Positions 63,034 through 64,000 of a stretch of DNA of 64,000 nucleotides are shown here, piece by piece. The notes beneath the pieces are model-generated. The model did no database searches. It worked only from the letters and a program-made list of their open reading frames with translations, and was not told the DNA's origin. Position 1 is the first letter of the stretch; every line of letters starts with the position of its first letter. Source of the DNA: Candidatus Babelota bacterium (lineage in GTDB: Bacteria > Babelota > Babeliae > Babelales > JABDEC01). Location: contig JABDFA010000007.1 in assembly GCA_013286795.1 (NCBI GenBank), forward strand, positions 1 to 64,000, written 5' to 3'. A program made the position numbers and the translations under genes.

Positions 63034-63584
63034 AATTATTTTTAATACTTTTGGTGTTTTCTTCTACAAATTTATTTTCTGGTAATACTTGTAGCAAGGG
63101 ACAGGTAGAGAAAAAAGAGATAGAAATAGAAAAAAAAGAAATAAAAGAATTTGAACCTATCAAAAAGCTGCCTGCTTTATCTGGTATAAAAAAAATAAGT
63201 ATCCTTAGAGAAACAATTCGTAATGTGATAAAAAATAAAGGAAATCTTAATGATAAGTTTTCTTTATTTTTTAGGTATGGTAATAGGCTTACTAGAGCTA
63301 ATCTTTTAGCATTTGCTGTAAGTTATTGTGATGTGAAAAGTGTTAAAATTCTACTTAAAAATGATGCTGATATAGATATAGAATATTTTCCATATCTTTG
63401 TGGTTATGATTATAATATGATGATTTTGTCGGATAAAGTTTTTAAATCCAATACATGTTTGCCCGAACACGAATTTGCTTTACAAGAGATGTATAGTATG
63501 GTTTTGGTTAAGAAATATTCGAAAGAGTTAGAGATTCTTTTTCCTTCAGTGCTTAAAGATATTGTTTTGGAATATTTGCAATAA
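63030..63584 (+). CDS. Exported ankyrin-like protein with C-terminal KDIVLEYL motif
   Basis: 184 residues with a signal peptide (LFLILLVFSSTNLFSG) and a TCSKGQVEKKE mature start. The middle repeats the paralogue (RANLLAFAVSYCDVKSVKILLKNDA). The end is ILFPSVLKDIVLEYLQ, fitting the shared motif. The start overlaps the previous stop (ATGA). Confidence 0.72.
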   Translation: MKLFLILLVFSSTNLFSGNTCSKGQVEKKEIEIEKKEIKEFEPIKKLPALSGIKKISILRETIRNVIKNKGNLNDKFSLFFRYGNRLTRANLLAFAVSYCDVKSVKILLKNDADIDIEYFPYLCGYDYNMMILSDKVFKSNTCLPEHEFALQEMYSMVLVKKYSKELEILFPSVLKDIVLEYLQ

Positions 63585-63618
63585 TTATTACTTAATGCAT
63601 GAATTCAACAACTCCAAT

Positions 63619-63819
63619 CCGTTCGCCCTGAGCGATGTTTGAGCGACGAAGGAGTCGAAAACAGAGTCGAATGGGTTATCTATGTTTTATTTAAAACAAA
63701 TTTATAAATTTCCAAGTATTCTCTAATTTAATACTTAAAATCACTTAAATTTTTTTACCCATTCGACTCCCTCTTCAACTCGCGAAAACGCTCGCTCAGA
63801 GGTCGCTCAGGGCGAACGG
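63619..63819. mobile_element. Composite palindromic (MITE-like) element, copy 2
   Basis: 201 bases bounded by CCGTTCGCCCTGAGCG and its inverted copy, in the opposite orientation to copy 1 at 47275. The two GC-rich arms correspond arm by arm; the AT-rich centre is longer (about 90 bases). Both copies are preceded by CAAT. No ORF inside. Confidence 0.75.
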
Positions 63820-63852
63820 GCAAGAAATTAAGTTTTAAGTTTTGTAAGAGAT

Positions 63853-64000
63853 TTATTTAACAAATAAAATTAGCATTAAGGAAATTATCCAGCCATAAAT
63901 TGTAAATGAATCAATCATACCTTGGGCTAACATGCTGGCCTTGGAAACTAAAGGATAGGCACTTTGGTTGTAAGAAATCTGTTTACATGCTGTAGCAGCT
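63853..64000 (-). CDS. ATP synthase c-type (proteolipid) subunit, C-terminal part
   Basis: Runs off the window edge. The 48 visible codons read ...SYNQSAYPLVSKASM then LAQGMIDSFTIYGWIISLML, ending LFVK. This fits the second helix of the F-type c subunit: a small-residue/charged loop with YP, and a carboxylate (D in GMIDSF) followed by IYG. The Asp is the proton- or sodium-carrying residue by analogy. Too little is visible to choose between F- and V-type. Confidence 0.7.
   Translation of the reverse strand, partial: AATACKQISYNQSAYPLVSKASMLAQGMIDSFTIYGWIISLMLILFVK

Overview
This is an AT-rich, gene-dense bacterial window. Its housekeeping genes sit beside many small exported proteins with eukaryote-like domains: ankyrin repeats, an RBR (RING-IBR-RING) ubiquitin ligase, WD40 repeats, F-box-like ends, CaaX-like tails and a degenerate PP2C fold. 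That mix, the envelope genes (lepB, lgt, murG, a class A PBP) and the dnaG-rpoD pair suggest an intracellular symbiont or parasite of protists. The Babeliae/Dependentiae (TM6) lineage is the best fit. This is an inference from content; no database search was possible.

Layout. 1-2.9 kb: end of a TPR/SH3 membrane protein, an M23 peptidase, signal peptidase I and a rhodanese lipoprotein. 2.9-5.9 kb: tRNA-Cys, tRNA-Leu, a GC-rich repeat patch, HU, a FUN14-like membrane protein, and a GspE/PilB-type ATPase divided by one in-frame stop. 6-10 kb: tandem ankyrin paralogues, an exported peroxiredoxin, and three minus-strand exported proteins ending CAIL, CIIL and CIIL. 10-12.7 kb: sufC-sufB-sufD. 12.9-15.2 kb: an exported RBR ligase with UIM-like helices, then an exported WD40 protein with an F-box-like N-terminus and a CIIN end. 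15.4-20.4 kb: DEAD-box helicase, a VapBC-like toxin-antitoxin pair, a DoxX/VKOR/small membrane cluster. 20.5-31.4 kb: mnmG, an RRM protein, a PP2C-like/ankyrin protein, lgt-dnaG-rpoD and a CNNM/CBS protein. 31.4-36.9 kb: small exported proteins, an M48 peptidase beside a catalytically broken paralogue, ankyrins and a LOG-family protein. 37-42.3 kb: an ABC-2 exporter and two HAD proteins. 42.3-49.4 kb: uppS, gpsA, a PASTA protein, RNase P RNA, small exported proteins and PBP1A. 49.4-57.3 kb: ankyrins, murG, a DUF721/DciA-like protein, holB, tmk, a glycosyltransferase and a NAPE-PLD-like hydrolase. 57.3-64 kb: two tandem F-box-like exported proteins, a cysteine synthase-family enzyme, a glycosyltransferase, four exported ankyrin-type proteins, a composite palindromic element and the C-terminal part of an ATP synthase c-type subunit.

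The most striking theme is a scattered host-ubiquitin toolkit. At least eight exported ankyrin proteins end in a short motif of the form LP-x-L-xx-IV-xx-YL, resembling the F-box-like end of poxvirus PRANC proteins. Others carry F-box-like segments near the mature N-terminus. Together with the RBR ligase and the CaaX ends they suggest secreted proteins that engage host ubiquitin ligases and host membranes. A second theme is a family of GC-rich palindromic repeats. They occur as two composite MITE-like elements, as intergenic patches, and as in-frame insertions in murG and the WD40 gene.
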